Source: Steroidobacteraceae bacterium (GTDB lineage Bacteria > Pseudomonadota > Gammaproteobacteria > Steroidobacterales > Steroidobacteraceae). From it: a stretch of DNA of 34,003 bases. The notes beneath the pieces were generated by a model. It did no database searches. It had not been told where the DNA came from and worked only from the letters and a program-made list of their open reading frames with translations. The stretch covers positions 1 through 34,003 of the forward strand of contig JAFMKA010000015.1 in NCBI GenBank assembly GCA_017853175.1, in the 5' to 3' direction. Position 1 is the stretch's first letter. The number at the start of each line of letters is the position of its first letter. Position numbers and translations under genes: made by a program. Positions 7,690 through 15,441 of this stretch are shown here, in pieces.

Positions 7690-10359
7690 TCAGCTGACGA
7701 GCGGATCAGGTTTTGCCGGGTCGATACCGAGCGAGGTGATCGCTCGCTCGACTACGTCGATTGAGATTTGACCTTCGTCGGCCAATGCACGCAGCGTCGC
7801 CAAGATGATGAAACGATGATCGACCTCGAAGTGGTGACGCAGCGCCTCTCGCGCATCGGAGCGGCCAAACCCGTCGGTCCCGAGCACGACGTAGCGCCCC
7901 GGCACCCATTGCCGGATTTGATCGGGGACATTGCGCACGTAGTCGCTCGCCGCGATGAACGGACCTTTGAACGACGACAACGTGGACGCCACGTAGGGCA
8001 CCCGAGGCGTCTCACCGGGGTGCAGGAGATTCCAGCGCTCGCACTCGAGCGCGTCACGTCGTAACTCGTTCCAGCTCGGCGCAGACAGCACATCGCTCTC
8101 GATGCCGTAGTCGGCGGCCAACTTCTCGGCCGCCTTGATGACCTCGCGCAGGATGGTTCCCGAACCGAGCAAGGTGGTCTTCGCTTTTGCCTTGCCCTTC
8201 GGTTTAACGGTAGAGAATGGGTAGAGCCCTTTGAGAATGCCCTGCTCTGCGCCTTGCGGCATAGCCGGCATGACGTAGTTCTCGTTCATCACCGTGACGT
8301 AATAGAACACCGGCTCGCCTTCGGCATACATGCGGCGCATACCATCTTGGATGATTACCGCCACTTCGTAGGCGAAAGTCGGATCATACGATCGGCAATT
8401 GGGCACCGTAGTGGCGAGCAACTGGCTATGACCGTCCTGGTGTTGCAAGCCTTCGCCGGCGAGCGTGGTGCGACCGGCCGTCGCGCCGAGCAGAAAGCCT
8501 CTCGTCTGCATGTCTCCAGCGGCCCAGATGAAATCACCGACGCGCTGAAAACCGAACATCGAGTAAAAGATGTAAAACGGCACCATGTTGATGCCGTGGT
8601 TCGTGTAGGCCGTGCCCGCGGCCATCCAGGAGCACATGGCTCCGGCCTCGTTGATGCCCTCTTCGAGGATCTGTCCTTTCTTATCCTCGCGGTACGACAT
8701 CAACTGATCGGCATCTTGAGGGGTGTAGAGCTGCCCCACCGACGAGTAGATACCCACCTGCCGGAACAAACCCTCCATACCGAAAGTACGGGCTTCATCG
8801 GGAACGATCGGGACGATGTGCTTGCCGATTTGTTTATCTTTGAGGAGCGTGGTCAGCAGGCGAACGAAGGCCATGGTTGTCGAGATCTCGCGATCTTCGC
8901 TGCTCTCGAGCAAGGGCTTGAAGGCTTCGAGCGGCGGCACGACGAGCGGCGCAGCCGTGCGTCGACGAGCCGGTAAATAGCCCCCGAGCGAGGCACGACG
9001 TGAGCGCATGTAACGCATCTCTTCGCTGTCTTCTTCCGGCTTGCAGAACGGCAGACGCGCGATTTCATCGTCCGAAACCGGAATGTTGAACCGATCACGA
9101 AAATCGCGCAGATCTTCGTCTGAGAGTTTTTTCTGCTGGTGACTGACCATCTGGCCTTCACCGGCTTTACCCATACCGAAACCTTTGACGGTCTTGGCGA
9201 GAATCACGGTGGGCTGACCTTTGTGCTGCATGGCAGCGGCATAGGCTGCAAATACCTTACGCGGATCATGGCCACCGCGATTGAGGCGCCAGATCTCCTC
9301 GTCCGACATGTTGGCGACCATCGCCTTCAGCTCGGGATATTTGCCAAAGAAATTGTCGCGAGTGTAGGCACCGCCCTTCGCCTTGAAGTTTTGGTATTCG
9401 CCGTCGACACACTCTTCCATCACTCGCCGCAACAAACCGAGGTTGTCCTTGGCGAGCAGCGGATCCCAACGCGAGCCCCAGAGCACCTTGATGACATTCC
9501 AGCCGGCTCCGAGGAAGGCCGCTTCGAGCTCCTGGATGATCTTTCCATTACCGCGAACCGGCCCATCGAGGCGCTGCAGATTGCAATTGATGACGAAAAC
9601 GAGATTGTCGAGCTTCTCGCGCACGGGCATGGTGAGCGCGCCCATCGACTCGGGCTCATCCATCTCGCCGTCGCCAAGGAAGGCCCAGATCTTTCGATCG
9701 GAGGGCGCCACAAGACCGCGATGTTCGAGATAACGCTGGAACCGCGCCTGGAAAATCGCCTGCATCGGACCGAGCCCCATCGACACGGTCGGGAACTGCC
9801 AGAAGTCCGGCATGAGCCACGGATGCGGATACGACGACAGACCATCGCCGGCGACTTCCTGACGGAAGTGGCGCAATTGATCCTCAGTCAAACGACCTTC
9901 GAGGTAGGCACGCGAATAGATACCGGGTGACGCATGCCCCTGAACGAACACCATATCTCCCGGATGCTCGGCGGTCGGCGCGCGCCAGAAGTGATTGAAG
10001 CCGACCTCGTAGAGCGTGGCGGCTGATGCGTAGGTCGAGATGTGACCGCCGTACTCCGAAGAAATACGATTCGCCTGAACGACCATTGCCATGGCATTCC
10101 AGCGAATGTACGCCTCGATGCGTCGCTCGAGTTCACGACTGCCCGGATATTCCGGCTGCTGCCCCGTCGAGATGGTGTTGAGGTACGCGGTGTTCGGCTT
10201 GAACGGCAAATAAGCACCAGATCGACGCGTGTAGTCGATGAGACGCTCGAGCAAAAAATGGGCGCGCTCTGGGCCATGCGCCTTGAGTACGGAGTCGATG
10301 GACTCCAGCCACTCCCGGGTTTCCCCCGGATCGATATCGGCCCTCGGACTTTCGGACAT
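7690..10359 (-). CDS. aceE: Pyruvate dehydrogenase E1 component, homodimeric type
   Basis: This thiamine-diphosphate enzyme decarboxylates pyruvate and reductively acetylates the lipoyl groups of E2. Length is 889 residues (E. coli AceE 887). The thiamine-diphosphate motif is seen as GDGEMDEPES followed about 25 residues later by NCN, and the family blocks QGHASPGIYSRAYLEGRL and TAGRTTLAGEGLQHQDGHS are intact. The ATG at 10359 is preceded by GCAGGA at a workable distance. It is the first gene of aceE-aceF-lpd and diverges from pyrC across 97 nt that must hold its promoter. On the minus strand a TAACAT hexamer near 10396-10401 is a possible -10 box, but no clear -35 or PdhR-type operator was recognised. 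Confidence 0.98.
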   Translation of the reverse strand: MSESPRADIDPGETREWLESIDSVLKAHGPERAHFLLERLIDYTRRSGAYLPFKPNTAYLNTISTGQQPEYPGSRELERRIEAYIRWNAMAMVVQANRISSEYGGHISTYASAATLYEVGFNHFWRAPTAEHPGDMVFVQGHASPGIYSRAYLEGRLTEDQLRHFRQEVAGDGLSSYPHPWLMPDFWQFPTVSMGLGPMQAIFQARFQRYLEHRGLVAPSDRKIWAFLGDGEMDEPESMGALTMPVREKLDNLVFVINCNLQRLDGPVRGNGKIIQELEAAFLGAGWNVIKVLWGSRWDPLLAKDNLGLLRRVMEECVDGEYQNFKAKGGAYTRDNFFGKYPELKAMVANMSDEEIWRLNRGGHDPRKVFAAYAAAMQHKGQPTVILAKTVKGFGMGKAGEGQMVSHQQKKLSDEDLRDFRDRFNIPVSDDEIARLPFCKPEEDSEEMRYMRSRRASLGGYLPARRRTAAPLVVPPLEAFKPLLESSEDREISTTMAFVRLLTTLLKDKQIGKHIVPIVPDEARTFGMEGLFRQVGIYSSVGQLYTPQDADQLMSYREDKKGQILEEGINEAGAMCSWMAAGTAYTNHGINMVPFYIFYSMFGFQRVGDFIWAAGDMQTRGFLLGATAGRTTLAGEGLQHQDGHSQLLATTVPNCRSYDPTFAYEVAVIIQDGMRRMYAEGEPVFYYVTVMNENYVMPAMPQGAEQGILKGLYPFSTVKPKGKAKAKTTLLGSGTILREVIKAAEKLAADYGIESDVLSAPSWNELRRDALECERWNLLHPGETPRVPYVASTLSSFKGPFIAASDYVRNVPDQIRQWVPGRYVVLGTDGFGRSDAREALRHHFEVDHRFIILATLRALADEGQISIDVVERAITSLGIDPAKPDPLVS

Positions 10360-10456
10360 ACCCCCGTCCTGCTTTCCGTGCTTGTGAAAAACCGTATGTT
10401 AACTTGTTGGAGCCGTCTCGGGGGAGCGGCACGCGTGTGCTAGCATCCCCGCCCCC
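10360..10456. promoter_or_regulatory. Divergent aceE/pyrC promoter region
   Basis: For pyrC, an extended -10 element TGC-TAGCAT lies at 10438-10446, ten bases before the ATG; the intervening bases are C-rich with no Shine-Dalgarno, so the leader would be about 4 nt. The 8-base palindrome CACGCGTG sits at 10430-10437, directly next to that element. For aceE, TAACAT on the minus strand around 10401-10396 is a possible -10 box and leaves a normal leader with a ribosome site. Inferred by eye. Confidence 0.45.
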
Positions 10457-11497
10457 ATGACCGTGGAACTCACCCTGCGTCGCCCCGACGATTGGCACGT
10501 GCACTTGCGCGATGGCGAAGCACTCATGTCGGTGCTTCCCCATACGGCGAAACAGTTCGCTCGCGCCATCGTCATGCCCAACTTGAAGCCCCCCGTCACG
10601 ACGGTGGCACTTGCGGGCGCCTACCGCGACCGCATTCGCGCAGCCCGCCCGCCGGGCAGCGATTTCGAGCCTTTGATGACTCTCTACCTCTTCGACAAGA
10701 TGCCGGTCGAAGAAATCGATCGCGCGAAGGCCGCCGGCTTCATCGCAGGATGCAAACTGTATCCAGCTGGGGCGACCACGCACTCCGATGCCGGTGTCAC
10801 CGACATCCGTCATATCGATGCCGTTCTCGCTCGAATGGCCGAACTCGGTGTCGTCCTACAAGTACATGGCGAAGTCACGCACGAGCACGTCGATATTTTT
10901 GACCGCGAACAGCGCTTCATCGATGACGTACTCGCCCCGCTCGTCGAACGACACCCCACGCTCAAAGTGGTGTTCGAGCACATCACGACCCGTGCAGCCG
11001 TCGATTTCGTCGTCGGTGCGCGAGCGGGTGTCGCGGCCACCATTACGCCGCAGCACCTGCTTTTCAATCGAAACGAAATCTTCCGTGGCGGTATCCGACC
11101 CCACTTTTATTGCTTACCGGTGCTCAAGACCGAACCAGATCGACGGTCATTGATCGAGGCGGCAACGGGTGGAAACCCGCGGTTTTTTCTGGGCACTGAC
11201 AGTGCGCCGCACGCACGCGGCGCCAAAGAATCTTCTTGTGGCTGTGCGGGCATGTACTCGGCTCACGCCGCTCTCGAACTTTATGCCGAAGCCTTCGAGG
11301 AGGCCGGCGCACTCGACAAACTCGAGGGCTTCGCCTCGCTCTTCGGCCCCGATTTTTACGACATGCCGCGTAACCCCGGCACGATCACGCTGCGTCGCGA
11401 GGAGTGGTCGGTACCCAGCGCTTTTGCATTCGGCAGCGATGTCGTGGTCCCGATGCGCGCCAACGAAAAAATTCGCTGGCGGATGATCTCGACGTGA
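10457..11497 (+). CDS. pyrC: Dihydroorotase, class II
   Basis: This zinc amidohydrolase cyclises carbamoyl-aspartate to dihydroorotate, the third step of pyrimidine synthesis, in the cytosol. The 346-residue length matches E. coli PyrC (348). Metal and catalytic residues are visible in order: His14 and His16 in DWHVHLRDG, the carboxylated Lys100 in GCKLYPAGATT, His137, His175 and catalytic Asp247 in FLGTDSAPH. The ATG at 10457 fits the family N-terminus although no ribosome binding site precedes it. Its TGA overlaps the GTG start of rnt (GTGA), an arrangement pointing to coupled translation. PyrC next to RNase T is also found in pseudomonads. Confidence 0.97.
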   Translation: MTVELTLRRPDDWHVHLRDGEALMSVLPHTAKQFARAIVMPNLKPPVTTVALAGAYRDRIRAARPPGSDFEPLMTLYLFDKMPVEEIDRAKAAGFIAGCKLYPAGATTHSDAGVTDIRHIDAVLARMAELGVVLQVHGEVTHEHVDIFDREQRFIDDVLAPLVERHPTLKVVFEHITTRAAVDFVVGARAGVAATITPQHLLFNRNEIFRGGIRPHFYCLPVLKTEPDRRSLIEAATGGNPRFFLGTDSAPHARGAKESSCGCAGMYSAHAALELYAEAFEEAGALDKLEGFASLFGPDFYDMPRNPGTITLRREEWSVPSAFAFGSDVVVPMRANEKIRWRMIST

Positions 11498-12201
11498 GCA
11501 CGCCCGTTCCGAGCCTCGCTCGCCGATTCCGCGGCTTTCTTCCTGTCGTCATCGATGTCGAAACCGGCGGGCTCAACGCGTCGAAAGATGCCTTGCTCGA
11601 AATCGCCGCAGTGCTGATTGAAATTACGCCAGAGGGTTTGCTGACCCGTGGCGAGACGCACTGCTTTCACGTCAAACCTTTCGAGGGCTCAAATATCGAG
11701 CCCGCCTCGCTCGCCGTGACGGGCATCGACCCCTTTCATCCTTTGCGACCGGCCATCGACGAAAAAGACGCGTTGACGCGAATCTTCAAAGAGGTGCGAG
11801 AAGCCGTGCGTCGTCACGGTTGTAAACGCGCCATTCTCGTCGGCCACAATGCTTCGTTCGACTTAGGCTTTCTGAACGCCGCCGTCGCACGCACGGAAAT
11901 CAAGCGCAATCCATTTCATCCTTTCTCGAGTTTCGACACGGTATCACTGGCCGGGGCTGCATTAGGTCAAACGGTGCTCGCTAAAGCCACGCTCGCGATC
12001 GGACTCGAATGGGATTCTTCCGCCGCGCACGCTGCGGCCTACGATGCCGAACGCACCGCAGATATCTTTTGCAAGGTGTGCAATGACTGCCAGCCGAGTT
12101 TTTTGGCAGCGGAACAGCGCGCCCGGGCGATGGGATGGCTCGAAGAGTCGAACGGCGACAGCGGCCCCACCTCGCCCGTCGCCGAAGAAAACAACCCCTA
12201 A
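11494..12201 (+). CDS. rnt: Ribonuclease T
   Basis: This DEDD-family 3'-5' exoribonuclease trims the 3' ends of tRNAs and other stable RNAs. The open frame extends upstream inside pyrC, but the real start is the GTG at 11494, which overlaps the pyrC stop and gives a 235-residue protein beginning VSTPVPSLARRFRGF, matching the family N-terminus. Catalytic residues are Asp21 and Glu23 in VIDVETGG, Asp in HNASFDLGF, and His and Asp in the HAAAYDAERTA motif. RKNPFHPF-type and LGQTVLAKA segments are typical of RNase T as opposed to the DnaQ proofreading subunit. The C-terminus has about 20 extra polar residues. It converges with grxD with only three bases between stops and no visible terminator. 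Confidence 0.95.
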   Translation: MSTPVPSLARRFRGFLPVVIDVETGGLNASKDALLEIAAVLIEITPEGLLTRGETHCFHVKPFEGSNIEPASLAVTGIDPFHPLRPAIDEKDALTRIFKEVREAVRRHGCKRAILVGHNASFDLGFLNAAVARTEIKRNPFHPFSSFDTVSLAGAALGQTVLAKATLAIGLEWDSSAAHAAAYDAERTADIFCKVCNDCQPSFLAAEQRARAMGWLEESNGDSGPTSPVAEENNP

Positions 12202-12204
12202 CAG

Positions 12205-12525
12205 CTACGCGAGTGCGCCAGCCTCGCCGAGCAGGGTTTTGAGTTCGCCGTTGTGATACATCTCAAGTGCGATGTCACATCCGCCGATCAACTCGCCTTT
12301 TACGTACAGCTGCGGGTAGGTCGGCCAATTGGAGTAGCGCTTGAGCGCCTCGCGCAGCTCGGGGTCTTCGAAAATATTGACATGATGAAACTTGGCGCCG
12401 CACGCACGCAGCGCGCCGACCGTCTGTGCGGAGAACCCGCACTGCGGAAAGTCGGGCGTCCCCTTCATGAAGATCACGACGGGAGCCGTCGCCAATTGAG
12501 CCTTGATTCGTTCGGTGACATCCAT
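12205..12525 (-). CDS. grxD: Monothiol CGFS glutaredoxin (Grx4 type)
   Basis: CGFS glutaredoxins bind a bridging 2Fe-2S cluster with glutathione and pass it to Fe-S proteins or BolA. The active-site motif PQCGFS places the Cys at residue 29, after the family signature VVIFMKGTPDFP; WPTYPQLYVKGELIGGCD is also typical. The open frame extends to 12630, but ATG at 12525 is chosen because it is preceded by AGGAGA at 9 nt and yields the usual 106-residue protein. It lies 5 nt downstream of the DUF1289 gene and is probably co-transcribed from the bidirectional promoter at 12791-12823. Another Fe-S delivery protein, ApbC, is encoded at the left edge, but in a separate unit. Confidence 0.95.
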   Translation of the reverse strand: MDVTERIKAQLATAPVVIFMKGTPDFPQCGFSAQTVGALRACGAKFHHVNIFEDPELREALKRYSNWPTYPQLYVKGELIGGCDIALEMYHNGELKTLLGEAGALA

Positions 12526-12530
12526 TGCGG

Positions 12531-12752
12531 TCAATCTCCTGAAATCTTGTGCTGCGGCTGCCTCGCCACACGTCTCTGCTCGAGTTCTCGAAGCAGATCC
12601 CATTGCTGCTCGGCCGTCATGCGGATCCAACCGGCAATCTCATCGCGCGTACGCAGACAGCCGGCGCAGCGACCTGAGTGGTCGAGCGCACAAACACTGA
12701 TGCACGGCGACATCGGCCGCGCACGCCGGGCTTCTGAGCCAGCATCCGCCAT
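12531..12752 (-). CDS. DUF1289 family small cysteine protein
   Basis: This 73-residue cytosolic protein belongs to the DUF1289 family. The four conserved cysteines (17, 21, 29 and 32, in SPCISVC and CAGCLRT) probably bind a metal ion or Fe-S cluster, followed by the family block RTRDEIAGW and a helical tail. ATG at 12752 is preceded by AAGGACGGG, a plausible ribosome site; a shorter start at Met14 (12713) cannot be excluded. It is followed 5 nt later by grxD. Function is unknown; the shared operon with a CGFS glutaredoxin hints at iron-sulfur or redox work, which is inference. Confidence 0.85.
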   Translation of the reverse strand: MADAGSEARRARPMSPCISVCALDHSGRCAGCLRTRDEIAGWIRMTAEQQWDLLRELEQRRVARQPQHKISGD

Positions 12753-12790
12753 AAATCCCGTCCTTGGGTTGCCCGAGCAGGGCTAATGAT

Positions 12791-12823
12791 TTGAATTATG
12801 GGGGTTCGTCCCCTATTCTTCAA
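12791..12823. promoter_or_regulatory. Mirrored bidirectional promoter with GGGG-TTCGT-CCCC palindrome
   Basis: Plus strand: TTGAAT (12791-12796), 17 nt, TATTCT (12814-12819). Minus strand: TTGAAG (12823-12818), 17 nt, CATAAT (12800-12795). The two sigma70-like promoters lie on top of each other, each -35 overlapping the other's -10. The shared spacer contains GGGGTTCGTCCCC at 12801-12813, a GC-rich inverted repeat that could be an operator. It would serve the membrane protein gene at 12862 and the DUF1289-grxD pair. Spacing and hexamers are seen directly; function is inferred. Confidence 0.6.
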
Positions 12824-12861
12824 ACCCGTTCGATCCTTCACCTGTTGGAGCTTCAATACCA

Positions 12862-13446
12862 ATGAAAAACCCACTCGACAGTGTCGGCGCAACCGTCACA
12901 CTCGGCGTACTCTTCGCCATCATCGTGATGGTTCTGCCCGCAACACCGGGCGGCGAGTTCAATAACCTCGGACTCGGTCGCTGGCTGCACATCGTCACCG
13001 GAATTTTCTGGATCGGCCTGCTCTATTACTTCAACGTTGCACAAATCCCGGCGCTCGCGGCGGCCAATGCCGACCAAGGTGGTCCGGGCGGGGCAGGCAT
13101 CGTCAAGTACGTCGCGCCGCGCGCGTTGCTCTGGTTCCGCTGGATGGCGCTCGCCACGTGGTTGACCGGCGCCTGGTTGCTCGGCGCTCGCTTTATGGAT
13201 GCCTTCACGCTTCAAGAAGGCAGCGTCGTGATCGGTATCGGCGTGTGGCTCGGCACCATCATGCTGTTCAACGTTTGGGCGCTGATTTGGCCGAATCAGA
13301 AAAAGGTCATCGGCGTTGTTCAAGCAACCGACGAAGAGAAAGCAAAGGCTCGCCGTACGGCGACGCTCACGTCTCGAGTCAACTTCCTGCTGTCCTTCCC
13401 GATGCTGCTTTGCATGGGCGGGTCAGCTCACGGTCTGCCGTTTTAA
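12862..13446 (+). CDS. Stand-alone Urate_ox_N (PuuD-type) membrane domain protein
   Basis: This 194-residue integral membrane protein has about four hydrophobic helices (roughly residues 10-28, 40-60, 88-110 and 118-140) and probably a fifth near the C-terminus. The segment RWLHIVTGIFWIGLLYYFN matches the N-terminal membrane domain of PuuD-type urate hydroxylases. Full-length PuuD also carries a C-terminal cytochrome c domain, which is absent here; no haem c motif is visible. Urate oxidation therefore cannot be claimed; conserved His residues in the helices could bind haem. The ATG has GGAG upstream and a TTGAAT/TATTCT promoter. It converges with the GT39 gene with one base between stops. No purine catabolism genes are nearby. 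Confidence 0.75.
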   Translation: MKNPLDSVGATVTLGVLFAIIVMVLPATPGGEFNNLGLGRWLHIVTGIFWIGLLYYFNVAQIPALAAANADQGGPGGAGIVKYVAPRALLWFRWMALATWLTGAWLLGARFMDAFTLQEGSVVIGIGVWLGTIMLFNVWALIWPNQKKVIGVVQATDEEKAKARRTATLTSRVNFLLSFPMLLCMGGSAHGLPF

Positions 13447-13447
13447 A

Positions 13448-15142
13448 TCACAACGGCTCGGGCGTGGGGTAGCGGATGACCTTGCGAGGGTCGCCGCGCT
13501 CCACGCACTCCCGTGACGGCTGACCACTGACGAGATACCAGCGGTCATCGCTACTCTGGCCCACCAATCGTCGAGGGCTGCGACTAAAACATCGTTCGAT
13601 GAAATGCTCCGGCACGAGCAACACGCGTTGCTCGCTGCCTGAGAGCCATCGCGCCGCATCGAACGCCTCGGCATCGCCCTCACGCCAGCGCGCATGTCCG
13701 AAGTTCACGGTATCGCGGTCGAGATAAAGCAAGAATTGCTCTTTGTACGCGAGCAATCCGAGTTCTCGATCTTTCGGGACCGCAGCGCTGACCTGTCGAA
13801 TGAAGTCGGACGCCGAGCGCTCGCCGTTGATTTGCGGTGCGACGCCGAATCCCCATGTGAGCGTGAGACACGCAAGCACCGATGGCCAAGCCAGAATAGG
13901 TTTGAATTTAAAGGTGGCGATCCAAGCCCCACTCGCCAAGACAGCGAAGGCATAAACCGGTGTAAGTGAGCGCAGTTCCGAGTCAGCGAACACGTCGACG
14001 ATTCGGGGCACGGCAAGCCAAGAGCCGAGCGCGAGCACGACGCCCGGAACGACGAGCAACAACGCCAACACCCAGGACAGCCGCTGCACCCCTCGGCGTG
14101 CGAACAATGCGGACAGATGCGGCGCCGCGGCGATCGCAAGCGCCGGCAAGGCGGGCAGCACGTAGACACCCCTCTTCCCCGTGCTGATGCTGAAGAACGT
14201 CACGACGAAGATCGTCCACAGCAACGGCAGCCAGACTGCCGCGCGACCCTCACGCCAATCCTCGCGCCACCGAGGCACGAGCCAAAACAGCAACGCGCTG
14301 AGCGGCAGCCACAACACGGGAATCACTTCGACGAGGTAGTAGTACCAGGGTCGGATGTGATGCCAAGCCTGGGTGTAACGGGTCACGGTCTGTTGAAACA
14401 AAATCTCGTCGCGATACGCCGCCAACTCTGCAGTGCCTTCACTCGCGACATGCCAGAGCATGGGAACCAACCACAACAGTATCGTTGCGACGAATACCGT
14501 CAGAACCGCGAACACTGATCTCAGGCGAAGCTTTTGCAAATTCGTACGTCCTGCAAGCCACGCCGCAAGCGGAAGTAGAACGAGCGCGAGAACACCTACC
14601 GCCTTGTCGATCACGCCCAGCCCGGCACCGAACGCGCCAAGCATCGCCACCCAAATCGGTGCGCCCTGCAACGCATGCCGCATCAAGCCCCAAAGCGCTA
14701 ACGTGCAGAAAAAAATCAGCGTTGCATCGATTTGCGCGCCGCGGGTGGTCATCACGAAATGAATGCAAGACACCAGCGTCAGAGCGGCGAGCCGCCCGGC
14801 CTCGCGCCCGTGGAGGCGGCGCACAAGGTCAAAGACCAACAGCAAGGTGCCCAGCGAGGCGAGCATCGAGGGCAGCAGGAACCCGAGCCTTAAAGAATCA
14901 GTGAGCAGGAAGCCGACGCCCATCAGCCAAAAATGCAGCGGTGGCTTGTCCTGATAAAGATCGCCACCCGCATGCGGGATCAGCCAGTTGCCGCTGCGCA
15001 ACATGTCGAGCGCAACGCCCGCGAATCGCGGTTCATCTGCAGGCCAAGGATCTCGAAGACCGTAACCGGCGAGGATCAGCAGTGCGAACCATGCACCGAT
15101 CCAGGCGAGATCGGCGAGTGTCTCGCGATCGAATCGAGTCAC
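13448..15142 (-). CDS. GT39-family (ArnT-like) polyisoprenyl-phosphate sugar transferase
   Basis: This inner-membrane glycosyltransferase has a GT-C fold and transfers a sugar from undecaprenyl phosphate to an acceptor on the periplasmic side. Over 564 residues there are about a dozen hydrophobic helices. The first periplasmic loop contains the ArnT/PMT signature LRDPWPADEPRFA with the acidic catalytic pair, and later DKPPLHFWLMG. A soluble C-terminal domain of about 150 residues follows. The GTG at 15142 overlaps the stop of the LAB_N gene (GTGA), so the two are translationally coupled. In ArnT the sugar is 4-amino-arabinose and the acceptor is lipid A; here the operon supports lipid A as acceptor, but no arn biosynthesis genes are present, so the sugar is unknown. 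Confidence 0.88.
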   Translation of the reverse strand: MTRFDRETLADLAWIGAWFALLILAGYGLRDPWPADEPRFAGVALDMLRSGNWLIPHAGGDLYQDKPPLHFWLMGVGFLLTDSLRLGFLLPSMLASLGTLLLVFDLVRRLHGREAGRLAALTLVSCIHFVMTTRGAQIDATLIFFCTLALWGLMRHALQGAPIWVAMLGAFGAGLGVIDKAVGVLALVLLPLAAWLAGRTNLQKLRLRSVFAVLTVFVATILLWLVPMLWHVASEGTAELAAYRDEILFQQTVTRYTQAWHHIRPWYYYLVEVIPVLWLPLSALLFWLVPRWREDWREGRAAVWLPLLWTIFVVTFFSISTGKRGVYVLPALPALAIAAAPHLSALFARRGVQRLSWVLALLLVVPGVVLALGSWLAVPRIVDVFADSELRSLTPVYAFAVLASGAWIATFKFKPILAWPSVLACLTLTWGFGVAPQINGERSASDFIRQVSAAVPKDRELGLLAYKEQFLLYLDRDTVNFGHARWREGDAEAFDAARWLSGSEQRVLLVPEHFIERCFSRSPRRLVGQSSDDRWYLVSGQPSRECVERGDPRKVIRYPTPEPL

Positions 15143-15420
15143 GCGTCGGCCCGTTGGCGGCCCGAGCGAATCAAGTAAAGATTACGGATATAGACCACGA
15201 GACCCAACCCCTGCCCCGCAATAAACACCGGGTCTTGTTTGTGGATCGCATAGGCGAGCAACGTGACGCCGCCCGCGAGACTGAAGTACCAGAAGGCCTT
15301 CGGAATGATGCTGCGCTTGAGTCGTTCGCTCGCAATCCATTGCAAAATGAATCGCATCGAGAACAGCGCTTGGCCGATGAAGCCGATGATGATCCAGACC
15401 AGGGTTTCGGAGCTTTGCAT
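15139..15420 (-). CDS. LAB_N (lipid A biosynthesis N-terminal) domain membrane protein
   Basis: This 93-residue protein has three hydrophobic helices and the LAB_N motif (GQALFSMRFILQWIASER, then IPKAFWYFSLAGG and GQGLGLVVYIRNL). The domain occurs alone or fused to enzymes and is usually encoded beside GT2 and GT39 glycosyltransferases. Its fold resembles small multidrug-resistance/EamA-like transporters, so a role in flipping or holding an undecaprenyl-phosphate sugar is plausible but unproven. ATG at 15420 is preceded by GAGGA at 6 nt. It is placed between GT2 (21 nt upstream) and GT39 (4-nt overlap), matching the usual gene order. Confidence 0.87.
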   Translation of the reverse strand: MQSSETLVWIIIGFIGQALFSMRFILQWIASERLKRSIIPKAFWYFSLAGGVTLLAYAIHKQDPVFIAGQGLGLVVYIRNLYLIRSGRQRADA

Positions 15421-15441
15421 GTCTATCCTCGAAAGTAATCG

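Noticed and set aside
8254-9930. 240- and 263-codon frames antisense to aceE
   Set aside because: They mirror a full-length AceE with all motifs; no independent signals.
11404-11493. N-terminal extension of RNase T inside pyrC
   Set aside because: The GTG at 11494 overlapping the pyrC stop gives the family N-terminus; the extension has no homology that I recognise.
12526-12630. N-terminal extension of the glutaredoxin
   Set aside because: ATG at 12525 has a strong AGGAGA site and gives the standard 106-residue protein; the extension overlaps the DUF1289 gene.
12862-13446. Functional urate hydroxylase
   Set aside because: Only the membrane domain is present; there is no cytochrome c motif and no purine catabolic gene nearby.
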